A DNA stretch of 64,000 bases from Panicum virgatum (taxonomy: Eukaryota > Streptophyta > Magnoliopsida > Poales > Poaceae): NCBI RefSeq assembly GCF_016808335.1, contig NC_053141.1, positions 21,461,924 through 21,525,923 on the forward strand, in the 5' to 3' direction. Below are positions 32,654 through 44,144 of the stretch, piece by piece (position 1 is the first letter of the stretch; each line of letters opens with the position of its first letter). The position numbers and the translations under genes are program-made. The notes beneath the pieces were generated by a model. That model was not told where the DNA came from. It did no database searches and saw only the letters and a list, made by a program, of their open reading frames with translations.

Positions 32654-34681
32654 ATGACTGGTTTCTCCCTGCCGGAAAACTACACAGACAATCCAGAGAG
32701 GCTCATGAGAAGGGCATGACCTCGCGTCATTCCTCCTCTCGCTATCCTCCCGGCACAGGAACCCATTTCGGAACCACCACTCGTTCTTGAGGCTATGGCT
32801 AAAAAGACTCTCCGCGAGTTCTTCGTCCCCTCCACCGACAATGTGGCCACTGCCCCAACATCAACGTCGGGGACGTGAACTTCGAGCTGAAATCAAGCCT
32901 TATCAACATGGTGCAGGCTAGCCCATTCTGTGGCAAGCCGAATGAGGACACAAATGCACATTTACAGAACTTTCTGGAGTTCTGCGACACTGTTGTCATA
33001 CGGGGTGTCGCCGCTGATGTTATCAAGCTTCGTCTGTTTCCTTTCTCCCTGCTGGGGATGGCGAAACAGTGGTTTTACAAGGAAGAGGACATTGACACCT
33101 GGGCCAAATGCTCCAAGGCGTTCCTCGCAAAATTCTTCCCGTTGGGCAAAACAAATGCCCTGCGTGGAAGAATATCAAGTTTCCAGCAGACAGGGATGGA
33201 ATCCATCCCAGAAGCTTGGGAGAGGCTGCAGGAATATATCCTGGCCAATCCTCACCATGGCATGGATGAGTGGCTCGTCCTGCAAAGCTTCTACAGCGGG
33301 CTCACAATGACATCTCGAGCCAATATTGATGCCGCTGCTGGAGGAGCCTTCCTCGACCTGACCATAGCCAAATCCAAAGCATTGGCCGAGAAGATGGCCT
33401 CCAATCAGGGATAGAGCGATGAAAGACTCCAACCCCATATGAAGGGCACGCATACCGTCAATGAAATAGATATGATCGTTGCCAGGCTGGACCTCCTACT
33501 GAAGCATCTTGGCGAAAGGGCCGAATTCAAGAAGCACAAAGAAAACTATGCTCATGCCATGGAATCGCACTTCATGTGCGAAGTCTGTGGCAATGAAGGA
33601 CATTCGGGGAACGACTGCCCCGAAACCTGTGAAGATTGTGCCTACCTCAACAACAACAACAACGGGTACCGTCCACCACAAGGAGGCTAGGGGTGGAACC
33701 AGCCACGTCCACCTTTTCAGGGAGGTAACAACTACAATCCTTCTTACAATTCGAATTTCAATTCAAACCAACCTCCCTTGAGAGATCTTGTTCTTGGCCA
33801 AGTTAAAATCAACAAAAATATAAATAAAAAAGCTTTTGGCCAATGACAAATCCCTGGAAAGTTTAAATGTTAAGTTCGAAACTTTGTCTTCAACTCTTAA
33901 AAATTAGTTAAGTTTCAACAAAATGATCGAAATCCAGCTTGCACAAATTGCTGCTTCGTTACCTGTTGTTGAGAACGGGAAGATCTCGGGGCAACCCGAG
34001 TCTCCCATTGAAAATGTTAGCATGGTGTCTACCGGACGGGATAACTCGTCCCGGAGGCTACCACGCAATAACCATGCAGGTAGGTACAATCCCCCAAGGA
34101 ACAACATCTGGGATGGCATGGTGGCAGCCGTGCATGAAGATCCAGGGGTCCCCATGATCAGCTGCTCGATCTACATCAAACGCTTCGAGCGATGCCTTTG
34201 CGATCTAGGGGCAAGCGTAAACATAATGCCCAAGGTAATATATGAAGCGCTTGAATACTCTGCTCTTTCCCCAACAACTATGCTCGTACAACTTGCAGAT
34301 TCAACTATCCGGTATCTAGAAGGGATAGCCGAACACATTTTCATACGAGTACGAGACTCCTTCGTCCTTGCCGACTTTGTGGTAACGGATATGGAGGTCG
34401 ACCTCGTACTTGGGCGACCTTTTCTAAGGTCCGCCAAGGCAAGGATCGATGTTGGAAAGGGAGAGATCTGTTTCCGTGCCGGACGAGAGGACATGTTTTT
34501 CAGGTTTAAGAAGAGGGAAGAGCAGCGCTTCATGATCCAACAAGACAGTGAAGGGCAAGCACTCTGGGGTGCACCAGAACCCCAGCCAGAACACCGACCC
34601 TCCATACCTAGAAGAAAGAAGAAAGCAAACAAGGTGTGGCGGAAGGTCGAGAGTTCGGCCTCGTCCAGTTCTCCAGGATGA
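32654..34681 (+). pseudogene. Gag-protease of element A
   Basis: The start ATG at 32654 follows GACAGGGGTAGCGT, as in element B. Capsid-type region with WFYKEEDIDTW and LAKFFPLGKT (about 33070-33150), zinc knuckle CEVCGNEGHSGNDC (about 33580), and aspartic protease with CDLGASVNIMP (about 34200; active-site Asp present) and LVLGRPFL. Breaks: an early TGA near 32718, a 1-bp loss near 32856 compared with element B, TAG at 33412 and 33688, and an extra A near 33829. RT, RNase H and integrase are missing immediately downstream. Structural and processing proteins of an Athila-like element; not functional. Confidence 0.82.
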
Positions 34682-35048
34682 GCCGACCAATGGTAAGAAT
34701 AGTGGAGAAAATTCGTGCACGTCGGACTTAAAACAACGCACCCTTGCCAAAGGTAAATTAGTATTTATCTCATATTTGCTTTTCCAAATTTTCTTTTCAT
34801 TTCTTTTGATTTCTCCATTGCATGTTTGAGATTTTCAAAATTGTTTTATGCATGCTGGAATTTTTCTAGCACTTTTTCCTTTTCACAAAAAAAAATATAC
34901 CAAAAATATTTTCTGAGTTTTAAAATCCTTTGGGAGAAAAAATTTGGACATCTTTTCGATCAAACTTTTGGCCGTGCACCATATTTTAAAAGTTTATAAC
35001 CATTGAGGAAGCAACAGGACAAAGGGGGCACCAGGGGGCCCACCCTGG
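34682..35048. other. Spacer replacing pol in element A
   Basis: No coding frame is seen. The first about 120 bp still match element B (to AAATTTTCT), then the two diverge. The rest is AT-rich. RT, RNase H and integrase of the original element are absent. Confidence 0.6.
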
Positions 35049-35400
35049 GGCCGGCCGACCCAGAGCCAATGGCTCCTAGGCCCCACCTTTTCCAACGGCT
35101 TCCTGACCGTTGTGGCTGGCCCCTCCTCGGGTGCACTCGCCCAGATTCTTTAAATAGAGGCCGAGAGAGGGGTGATGAGCTCTCATGCTCACTCTCTTCA
35201 CTCTCACTCCCTCTCACACATTATTTCTTGGGTTTCCTTTGGATTTTGGCTCAAGTTTGAGTGCAAGAACACTCTCTCTCTCATTTCATTGCTGCAAGAT
35301 TGTCTACGCATTTGGAAGAACAACTTTCGGGTAAGAGTTTCATTTTCTTTTCACTAACGTAACCTGAATCGAGTTGTTCTCGTTCGTTCTTGTTGCAAGC
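35049..35400 (+). promoter_or_regulatory. Promoter-like module with leader intron before the env-position ORF
   Basis: The order matches that of the LTR promoters of this group: GGCCGGCC palindrome (35049-35056), TTTAAATA box (35149-35156), and a CT-rich stretch (35180-35215). After it come a GTAAGAG donor at 35331, a CACTAAC branch-like site (35352-35358) and a TTGCAAG acceptor ending at 35399, two bases before the ATG at 35401. I infer an internal promoter or a spliced subgenomic RNA; neither is proven. Confidence 0.5.
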
Positions 35401-36918
35401 ATGAGAGGTGCAGGACGTAAGATCTCCGGAGCTCTCAAGAGAATGATGGGGTTAGGCTCGTCCTGTTCACGAGGTGAGTCAAGCTCTCATCATTCCTCTG
35501 AACCTGCACCAACACCGACCACGATGGACTATGAGCAAGACGAACAAGAAGAACAGTTCGAGAAGCAAGCTGCAGAACCGCAAGCCGAGGACATGGAGAT
35601 AGATGAGGATGATGTACCATACCTCGACTTGCGAGATGACCGCGAGTCTCAAGCCTACGCCATGATCAAGAATCGAAGCTTTGGTCATACCAGAGCCTTT
35701 GATTAGGACCTCCTCGAGAAAACAGGTATGGACGTTGACTTTCCTCGTGTTTGGCATGCGGTTGGATGGGATGGTTTTGTGCCCATTGAGGAGAATGGTT
35801 CTCGTCTCCTCACCATCCAGTTTCTTTGCACTCTTTGGGAGGTGGATGATGGTGTTTCTTTCCGACTTTTTGGAGTTGAACGCTATTTTAATTGGAGAAA
35901 TTTCAGTCAGCTCCTTGGTAGCGCGCGCTTGCCGGTTTCCCTTGCAAAAGCTTGCCACGGTTTTGATCGACATGAGTTTTGGGGTTTGATTTCGGGTCAA
36001 GTTGTTCATGGCAAGTTTGCACCTCGGTGCAATGACATACAAAATCTGACTCTTCGTTTGATGCACAAGTGGGTGGCTATCACTCTCTTTCCAAGAGATG
36101 ATCCACGACCAGTGCGTAACGATGAGATGATCATATTATACGCCATGGTCAACAAGATCCGAATCTCCCCCGCAAAAGCAATGGTTAAGCAATGGCTCAC
36201 AAATTTTCGGATGACGGGTCCTATTGAATGCACTTTTTTGGTTACCCGCATCGCATCAAACATGGGAATCTTAGATGGGAACCCCGTTCCCTTCATTGAG
36301 GAGCCCCATGTTATGATCGATGAGGCGTACCTGGTTCAAGGCCACACACTCAAGGAAGGCCCGGATGATTCCTTAATTTTCTTTTCGCTTGGTTATGCAA
36401 ATGAAATCCCGTTGCCAAATGCGGGGTATCATTTGTATAATTGCCATTCGCTAACCACCCCTCTTGTTCCACAAGAGGAGAGCCGCAGGCATAGTGTTTC
36501 TAGTCTTTCTGGCAGGGTTACAAGAAGCAGGGCCAGAAGGGAGGAGTTCATGCAGCAGCAACCTCAGCCTCAACCACAGCAATATGAGGCTGGAGGTTCG
36601 TCATGGCAGAGTGCCAGCTCCACTGAGTGGGCACGGCAGGGCTCAGGGCACCAGTCCACCAGTTCTAGCTCCAGTGGTCCCCCGCGACGTACAGCTTCGT
36701 CCAGAGGCTTCGCCACTCTGACTCGACAGATGGGCGAGCTGAACATGCGCACCACCAACATCGACGAGTCACTGAGCCAGCACATTGAGTCAACTCAGAA
36801 CTGGCAGCGATACACATGCGAGAGGATCCGCAACCTGGAGCAGCAACAGCAGCAATCCCAGGAGGAGTGGAGGACCTACTACGATTGGGCTGGGTTTAAT
36901 CCCAACCAGCAGCAGTGA
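35401..36918 (+). pseudogene. Env-position ORF of element A (Athila ORF-1-like), one stop
   Basis: The frame is 506 codons with a single TAG at 35704-35706. The N-terminus is basic, then Ser-rich and acidic. The central region (VWHAVGWDGFVP, FNWRNFSQLLG, HEFWGLISGQVVHGKF, RLMHKWVAITLFPRDD) resembles the retrotransposon protein family found between pol and the 3' LTR of grass Athila-like elements. The C-terminus has basic RSRARRE, Gln-rich runs and a heptad-like NLEQQQQQSQEEW. I see no signal peptide or transmembrane segment, so a true envelope role is doubtful. It is in better condition than gag of the same element. Function unknown. Confidence 0.7.
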
Positions 36919-37694
36919 ACCTAAAGCTAGCTTGGGGGAGGACCCCCATGAGAGGTACCTTGTATCAAACACTATCTTTACTGCTTTCAAAACCTTGCAT
37001 GAAACCAAACAAAAATTTGCAAAATTATGAAAATCCATAAAAACTTGCATAACTAAAATCAAATAAAAATTAGCAAAACCCATAAAAACCCAAAAATATT
37101 TACTTGCTTTCCAGTATGTGTAGTAAGCATGTGTAGTTTTTCCTTGTTGAGATGATGAATAGTTGCCCTGCTAGTTCCTTTCTTATGTCTAGTTACAACC
37201 TTGTGCTCTCCCTAAGTTCTGAGTTTGGTGGCTAGATGTTCAAACCTTAAGTTTGAAACTTGTGGGTAGCAAAAAGCAGAATTCGAATCTAGGTTGTTGT
37301 GGGTTATGATATGGCTGCAAAGAGTTGCTATGATCTTCTCCTACGTGATGCTTGATAACCGAAGTATTTCTTTTCAAATATACAAAAAAAATAAAGTTCC
37401 TCGGTAATATGCAATTCCTATCCAGAGCCATATGAGTTACAAGATTGAAAAGCCTTTTCTACATATGCAACTTGTCTTCTCATTGAGTTTTGTCAAATTG
37501 TTGAGACCCTTTGAGAGAATCACTTCATACGCCCATGATCAAGATCACGTACACATCCATTCACATGCTATACTTCTACACTTGGAAGATAGCAAGTACA
37601 TCCATCCACCCATAAATAAAACTCCACTTTGTACCATGTCTATCTCTCTCCAAAGTTATCGTTATAATGTATGGGCTATACAAAAAGAAATAAA

Positions 37695-37815
37695 AGATGC
37701 ATACCCAAAGAAGGTATGCCACATGTCCACAAGGCATGTCAAAAAAAGAAGAAGAAGAAAAGATGCATACCCAAAGAAGGTATGCCACATGCCCACAAGG
37801 CATGTCAAAAAAAAA
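37695..37815. repeat. 66-bp tandem duplication
   Basis: AGATGCATACCCAAAGAAGG recurs at 37695 and 37761. The matched part is about 55 bp and ends in an A-rich run. Confidence 0.85.
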
Positions 37816-38410
37816 GGGGAATATAGCCCATACCAAAAAAAAAATATATACAAGGGAGTGGGAATTCATATACAGGAGTTTCATCCACCATCCACCAAAA
37901 ATATAAACACACTTGCACTTCTTGATTAAGGCTTATGACTTGTTTCTCCTTTGGATCCGGTCTTTGACTTTGCAAAACATGAGAAGCAGGTTGCCTTTAC
38001 ATCCTCCATACCTACAGATCCACCAAAAAGAGCCATTAGAAGTAGGATGGAAAAGAAAGGCACATAAAAAGGCCTTGGTGAGGAATGAAGCACATTTGAG
38101 CAATCCAAGAGATCACCCGAGGAACATACAAAATTTCTTTTCAAAAATTATATAAAACCTCCGGATTGATGGTTGAACAAAGGAGTGGTAAATGGTACTC
38201 TATAAAGCCATCTGACCTTCAACTGCCAATGATGAGGATGATGCTATAAGCCCCACAAAAGTAAGGTAAAAGGTGCGAATAAGGCCAACTTATTCAAAAT
38301 GAAGGTAAGAACACTCGGTTGTACCTTGGGTATAAGTCAGGAATGCGACATTGTAGCAACTCCTGATCAACAACCTAAGTCTAAAACTTTGCTCGGGACG
38401 AGAAAAGGGC

Positions 38411-38423
38411 TAGCTTGGGGGAG
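38411..38423 (+). promoter_or_regulatory. Polypurine tract of element A
   Basis: TAGCTTGGGGGAG directly precedes the 3' LTR start at 38425. Confidence 0.8.
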
Positions 38424-38758
38424 TTGTTGATGGTGCTTAAGTGCCATTTTCACCGGTCAACTATACTCAATAATAAAGGAAAATGGCATATCTTACTCGC
38501 ATATTTGTATCACTAACCTCGCTCCACAGTTGTTTTCAAGTTTTGTACATTTCAGATGAGCAAGAGCGGAACAAGACGAAAACACGCAGTAGACGCCATA
38601 CAACTATGCAGAATATCGCATCCAGCATCACCCACTTACAAAGAGAGCCCATCTGGCAGAGCAAACGGGCGCGCCACGCATAATGCATACAAGGAAAGAT
38701 ATCAGGGCCCACATGTCAGCCTGCCAGCGAAGGATAAGGACGAGAGGCGGCCAGGTGG

Positions 38759-38799
38759 GGCCGGCCGACCCCCAGGGTCGGCCGAACCTGGCCGGCCTC
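38759..38799. repeat. GC-rich palindromic pair upstream of TATA
   Basis: GGCCGGCCGACC and, after about 24 bp, TGGCCGGCC. The TATA box follows about 90-130 bp downstream. Confidence 0.6.
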
Positions 38800-39118
38800 C
38801 CGTCCAGGTGCATTTCGAGGAGGAGTCGCCCCCAAGTCTCCTGATCACCTTCCATACGTGCATTTGGCGGGAACCGACCTCCACTAGTATAAATAGGGCC
38901 CCCTGTCACCCCTCTCAACACACACACACACACTTCATTCCATTCTCTCCAAGAAGGCTCTCCTCTCTCTTGCTCTCTTAGCTAGGTAGTGGAGCTAGGC
39001 TAGTTCTCTTTAGTGAGCAAGTCGTCCTCGGGGTCGTTGAGCAATCCTTGGCTCCTGATATGGCTTTGTATCCGACTTGTCATACTTCTATTCATAATAT
39101 AGAGTTTTGCCATGGTTG

Positions 39119-39123
39119 CTTTC
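39119..39123. repeat. Target-site duplication, left (CTTTC)
   Basis: Pairs with CTTTA at 44145-44149. The intact sequence in the 5' LTR is CTTTA, so the left copy has one change. Confidence 0.75.
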
Positions 39124-39534
39124 TGTTGGCGCTCCTTAAGTACCCATTTTATCCTTTGTTTATCCTTGATAATGGCATGAATTTAATATCAAAATCACTA
39201 ACTGTCCTAACCCCGGCCTAATTATTGGTCATTTTCACATTTGCACATATATTTTGGAGGAACTTCGTTTTTGCAGGTTTTTGGCCTATTTTGGAGCATG
39301 AAATGACGAGGCCCGTGATCGAGCGCTAACACGGAGAAAGACGAAGGCCAAACCCCAAAGGAAGGACCAAAGACCATGTTGATTCGAAGCCCATTCATGC
39401 ACATCCATCCTCCAAGAGAGCCCAAAGGACCAAGCCCATAAAGATGAGATTAAGATACTTCGGGATTAAGCAAAGCAAATGAAGATTTAAGGAAGGATTC
39501 CCTATCCTATCCTTTCCTTGAGGATATCTCCAAG

Positions 39535-39539
39535 ATAAC
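39535..39539. repeat. Target-site duplication ATAAC, left
   Basis: Exact match to 42975-42979. Confidence 0.9.
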
Positions 39540-42500
39540 TGTAACACCCGGTTTATAAAAGGACATAAACCGAGCAATCATATACGTGCCAGGATCAAGT
39601 CACACGTATATACAACAGAATGAACAGTATATCATAGCACATATCACGTAAAAAGATATAATAAAGCGAATACGAATGTTATTTATTACATTAATGACAA
39701 AAGTGTCTGATACAGCGGAAGCGAAGTACAAATACGATAAAACTCTCCGAAGCTGAGCAGGGCGCCACAGGGACGTCGACTAGGAGACGAATGCCTAGAA
39801 GTCCTCGTAGTCCTGGTAGCGCTGAGCGAACTCCCTCGCGTCGGCAGGAACTGAGCAGCAGTAGCGTATCCAAGATGAAAAAGTAGAGAAGAGGCAAGAG
39901 TGAGTACACAACTTGTACTCAACAAGTATAACACAAACTATGTGGCTCTAAGGTTGGCTGACTCAACTGCATTAGCTTTTAAGTCTTGGCAAAATTTTAT
40001 TAAAGCTAATTACTACGAGTTGGTGAATTACCATAAACCCAGTTACATAGTAATTAATCAGAATTAATCATGTTACTACTGAGAACCAAACCGAAACCAC
40101 CAAGGTAACCCCGAGAGGCACCTCCCTCGTCGGAAGGAGATAACCCCACTAATCAAAAGGAGGATCTGGGCCGCTCATGACCGTGAGCACGGCTAGTATA
40201 CCAGTTTTACACTCTGCAGATGTTGCACATCTTTACCCACAAGTCGTGAGCTACGCTAGAGGTCCATCACGCTTCCTTAGGTGAGATGACTAGCAAACTC
40301 ACTACGAGGCCGTTACAAAGGACACGTTTGTAAGGTGTAACCGCTAAGGAATCAGGCTCCGCAACGATGGTAACCACCTCGAGGGGTACGCACACCAAGC
40401 CTCGTAGCCTGGCCACCATTGAAGCTCACCACCCCCCATGCCCCGTCGGTAAGTTACTCCCGAACCAAAATGACCTAATTAGTAAGCCAAGACCGTCCCA
40501 TTCCAGTCTTGTGGTAGCGCTGTTGTCCCAGGTTGTCGCTCTATGAACCGGTCCTTATGGAGAGTGGCCAACCAGGCAGTAAGCACCATGCCGGCCCCCT
40601 AAACCATGTTTCTAACAAAACCAATTTTAATGAGAAGTAAGCCACTCAAGCCACACAGAGGGCCACTCTCAGAATTAAGTTGCATATACCATTAATCAAA
40701 TTAATTAAAAAGGACCATCATGTGTTGTAGCGCGGCACCTAGCACAACTAACCAAAATGCAACCCAAGGGATATATATAAAGGATATAAAGTGGCTAGGA
40801 AAGTCCTTATAGGCATACAATATTAAAATGCAGTATGAAATTGTATTTAAAAGTGATAGGTTGTTCCTGTTATACTTGCCTTCCTTGTACTGCTCCGGCT
40901 GTTGCTCAAACTGCTCAGAAGACAGCTGCTCCGGGTACTAGTACTGGGGCTCCTCCGGTAGCTCAACGTCTACTCACGAACACATGGCCAAAACAAGGCA
41001 ACAACATAAACATACATGCAAACAAAGGCTAACACTAAGAAACAGTACATCAATACATAAAAACAGCACACTAAACTAGCCTAAAACTATTCTACACATT
41101 ACAACGATCGCGTGGACATAAAGAGCGCCTAAAACAGAGCTAAAACGCAAAATCTAGGCCTAAAACAAGTTCTAGGGGCTTATCTGCGAGAAAAACTAAG
41201 TTCCAGGGGGTTTTCTGCAAAAACCAAGGGCCTAAACATAATTAAACTAAAACTCTGGGGTCTAACTCGCAAAAAGACTAAGCCTGGATGGCGGGTTCAA
41301 TTCTGAGAAAACTCAGGGGTTAAAACGCTAAAAACTGGGCTCACATGCAAATACTTTTGCAAGTGACTGGACGGCGGGTTAAAAACCAAGAAACTGAGGG
41401 GCTCTTATGAAAAAGTAGCAGCGCTGACCGTTATTTCCTCAGTTGACTCGGGATCGGGTGTTTTCTAGGCCGTTGGATCAAAATCAGTCGGTTCATACGC
41501 GCTCCGAGCGCGGGGTTGGGGACGCGCGGCCGCCAGCGACCAAACTCGCGGCGGCGTGGCTCCGGTCTCACCGGAGTTGAGCAAGGTGGGCCGCCCGGGG
41601 CTGGTTTGGCTTGGTTTTTGGCCGGGAAGCACAAGCGCGGGATGCGCAACCCACTGGGGTGGATAGCGGGGTGTTGCGGGGCTGGGAGAGGGGGTCTCGC
41701 CGACATGGGCGGCTCGGCGGCGGTGGAACGGCGCCGGCGAGCGTGTTCGTGCCGCGAAGGTGGCCTACGGGCTAAACCGTCTAACGCAACAGAGAGGGGA
41801 GGTGGGGGTGTGGCTCACCGAGGCTCGAATCGAGCGTGGGGGTCGTGCAGGGGGTCCGGCGGCGAAGACCGGTGGCGAGGTAGATGCGGGCTCGTGGAGG
41901 AGGCGATGCAGAGGATCCTCGGGAGTCCCGGGCTTCACGGATCGATGTGCGGGGTTCCTGCAGAGATACTACAGGGGTCAGTGCGGGATGTGGTCTACCG
42001 GCGGCGAGCAATCGCGCAGGCGGCGCGTCTAACCGGCGGCGGCTCTGGTCGAAAATTCGGCGCGTGCAGGCTGGAGATCGAGGGCAGCAAGCTCGGGGAA
42101 AACTCCTGGCAGCCCGGCGGAGCTCCTGCGGTGCTCGGCGAAGGCGGGGAGGTGGTGAAGCGGCGTGGCCGCGGCGCCGCGGAGCTATGGCGCGGCGGAG
42201 CAACGTGGAGGCGGCGGCTAGGGTTCTGGGGTGGCGCTAGTGCGTGGGATAAGGAGCAGGGGTTCCGTGGGGGCCAATTAAAGGCCGGGCGGGATCTCGG
42301 CGTGCGGGTCTGGCGCGGGGGTTGCCGGGAATCTCGGCCGGACATCACGGCGGGGCGTTACACGCGCGCGGAGGGTGCGGGAGGAGGGAGAAGGAGGAGC
42401 TGACCAGCGGGCCCGGGCTGGCAGCGAGAGGAGAGGGACGCGGGCGATGCGGGGGAAAACGCTGCGCCGACAGGTGGGGCCGGGCAGTCGGGGCGGGCGA

Positions 42501-42974
42501 CGCGAGCTGGGCTGGGCGCGCGGCTGCGCTGGCTGGCGAGCGGGGCCGGCGGGTCAGATGCTGAGGGGGAAGGCGTCGCGCGAGCGGGAGGGAGCGTGCG
42601 GGCTGGGCCGCCGGGGAAGGAAGGGAGTGGGCCGGGGAAGGCTGGGCCGCAGGGTTGGGTTGTTGGGCTGGGTTAGATTCTGGTTTTCTATTTTCCTGGG
42701 TTTTCTCTTCTATTCTATTTCCTCTCTCTTTTCTATTTCTAAATCAAACAAAGTTTGAATTCAAATACAAATTTGAATTCAAACCACACTCAATTAATTA
42801 AAACTATGCACCAGTATGAATGCAACACCAAAATTTAAACCTATGATAAAATTTTAATTACTTAAGGAACAAAATTTTAGATTAAATGCAAGTCTAACAC
42901 AATAAACCTTAGAAATTTAAATAAAGCCAATTAAATTTATTATAAATTGCTGAAATTCAAATTAGGGTGTTACA
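39540..42974 (-). mobile_element. Tekay-like solo LTR, reverse orientation
   Basis: It runs TGTAACACCCGG...AGGGTGTTACA, 3,435 bp, the reverse complement of the same LTR type as 9684-13158, with a perfect ATAAC duplication. It lacks any internal domain. GC-rich frames between about 41430 and 42760 are LTR sequence and not genes. Confidence 0.92.
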
Positions 42975-42979
42975 ATAAC
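42975..42979. repeat. Target-site duplication ATAAC, right
   Basis: Exact partner of 39535-39539. Confidence 0.9.
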
Positions 42980-43077
42980 GATGTCCAAAGGGGTGCAATC
43001 GTGAAGGACATAAACTCTAGAAGATGTGAGGAGTCTACACGCGAAAAAGAAGACCGAGGCGGTCCCAAAAGTGGGTA

Positions 43078-43114
43078 GGCCGGCCAGCCTAGGCCCATGA
43101 GGCCGGCCGGCCTA
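43078..43114. repeat. GC palindrome pair in solo LTR
   Basis: GGCCGGCCAGCCT and AGGCCGGCCGGCCT-like arms around a short spacer. TATA follows about 55 bp later. Confidence 0.65.
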
Positions 43115-43166
43115 GACCGTTTCCAAGGTGGTTCAGCCTCCCCTTCGACCGGTGGCTTCCTCGGCT

Positions 43167-43174
43167 TATAAATA
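43167..43174 (+). promoter_or_regulatory. TATA box of the solo LTR
   Basis: TATAAATA downstream of the GC palindromes. Confidence 0.6.
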
Positions 43175-43573
43175 GCTCGCACCGTATTCAACTCGGGGAA
43201 TCAATCCACCCAGAACTCGACGAAAACCTAGGGCCAAGGCTGGAGGGAGACGACGACCGCCGCAAGTCTTTGAAGGTACCTAGGAGATGGCTTAGGCCAC
43301 CCCTAGCTGCCATGGCCTCCCTGCGAGGTTGTGCCATGGTGGAGTTCAGGAGTCATCCCCAACATTCATCGGGGTATGTACACACACGATGGTGATATCA
43401 ATCTACTCTTTATTCTAGTTGTCTCGACTTTGGTCTACTTCAATGCATGCTTTATTTCTCATATGTGATGCATCCATATGTTCATAGTAAGATTAGATCT
43501 ATTCGTGGTGATTAGTCTATATCTTGCGGATATGTTGGGGTAGCGTGTTTTAGCTAGTTGGTTGATTACCCCG

Positions 43574-43590
43574 GTGTGGTGACAGCATGG
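43574..43590 (+). promoter_or_regulatory. Conserved LTR core motif, degraded copy
   Basis: GTGTGGTGACAGCATGG keeps the first half of the core about 410 bp downstream of the TATA box. Confidence 0.4.
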
Positions 43591-44144
43591 CGGAGGAAAA
43601 AGTTCTAGCGACGACATGATGTGGAATAGGATCGATGGCGAGTACCATGGGAGTCGTTGCGCGGCCACCAAGAGGAGGAGCTTCGAGTAAGAGCACTTGG
43701 TGGGCGTTTGGGGTAAAGCTTTGGGAAACCTTAGGCGTCGACACGCACCTTGCACCGGTGACCTTGGGAAAGTAGGCCGCTTGCGAGCCGCCTTTCTGAG
43801 AGATGATTTCGTGTACCTTTAGTTGAGATGCAATCTATGTTTTGATCACCTTTTTGACTAGAACTGTACCTAGAGATGATAGGCCCTAGCTCCTTAGTTG
43901 TGTTATCTCATCTACGGTTGTGGGTGCGATGAACACATATGCTTCATTCATATCTATCAAATGTTCAGTTTATATGCAATCTTCGCTTCATGTTTAGGAT
44001 AGGTTCGATAGATTAGATGGTAAACTCTAGTCAGTTCACTTTCGATCCACGGATTGATAAACCTTGGGGGAGTACTCTAAGGGAAAAGCTACCACGATCC
44101 ATGCGCTTGCGGTACGTAAATTGGGGCTCTAAGGAGTGTCAACA

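Larger units (their letters stand above)
36919..38424. other. Noncoding 3' region of element A
   Basis: It is AT-rich, with A-runs around 36990-37100 and 37380-37395, and contains no convincing gene. It holds the 66-bp tandem duplication at 37695 and ends with the polypurine tract TAGCTTGGGGGAG (38411-38423). Confidence 0.6.
38425..39123 (+). repeat. 3' LTR of element A, left part
   Basis: TGTTGATGGTGCTTAAG start, GC palindromes at 38759-38799, TATA at 38888-38895. It is interrupted at 39123 within a site that is unbroken in the 5' LTR (2490-2505). Confidence 0.85.
39124..44144 (+). mobile_element. Athila-type solo LTR inside the element A 3' LTR
   Basis: The ends are TGTTGGCGCTCCTTA and TAAGGAGTGTCAACA, which are imperfect inverted repeats. 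Without its own insert it is about 1.58 kb. It has a GC palindrome pair (43078-43114), TATA (43167-43174) and a degraded conserved core (43574-43590). No primer site, coding or polypurine tract belongs to it, hence solo. It is split by the reverse LTR at 39540-42974. Confidence 0.82.

Noticed and set aside
35401..36918. Calling the ORF a true viral envelope gene
   Set aside because: No signal peptide, transmembrane segment or cysteine-rich ectodomain is visible. Only its position matches env.
37432..37929. 165-codon open frame with a repeated HTQRRYATCP-like segment
   Set aside because: The repetition comes from the 66-bp tandem duplication in AT-rich noncoding DNA. No start context or family is recognised.
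41516..42403. 295-codon open frame that could look like a gene
   Set aside because: It is within the reverse solo LTR 39540-42974, rich in Gly/Arg/Ala, with no conserved counterpart in the same frame in the sister LTRs.
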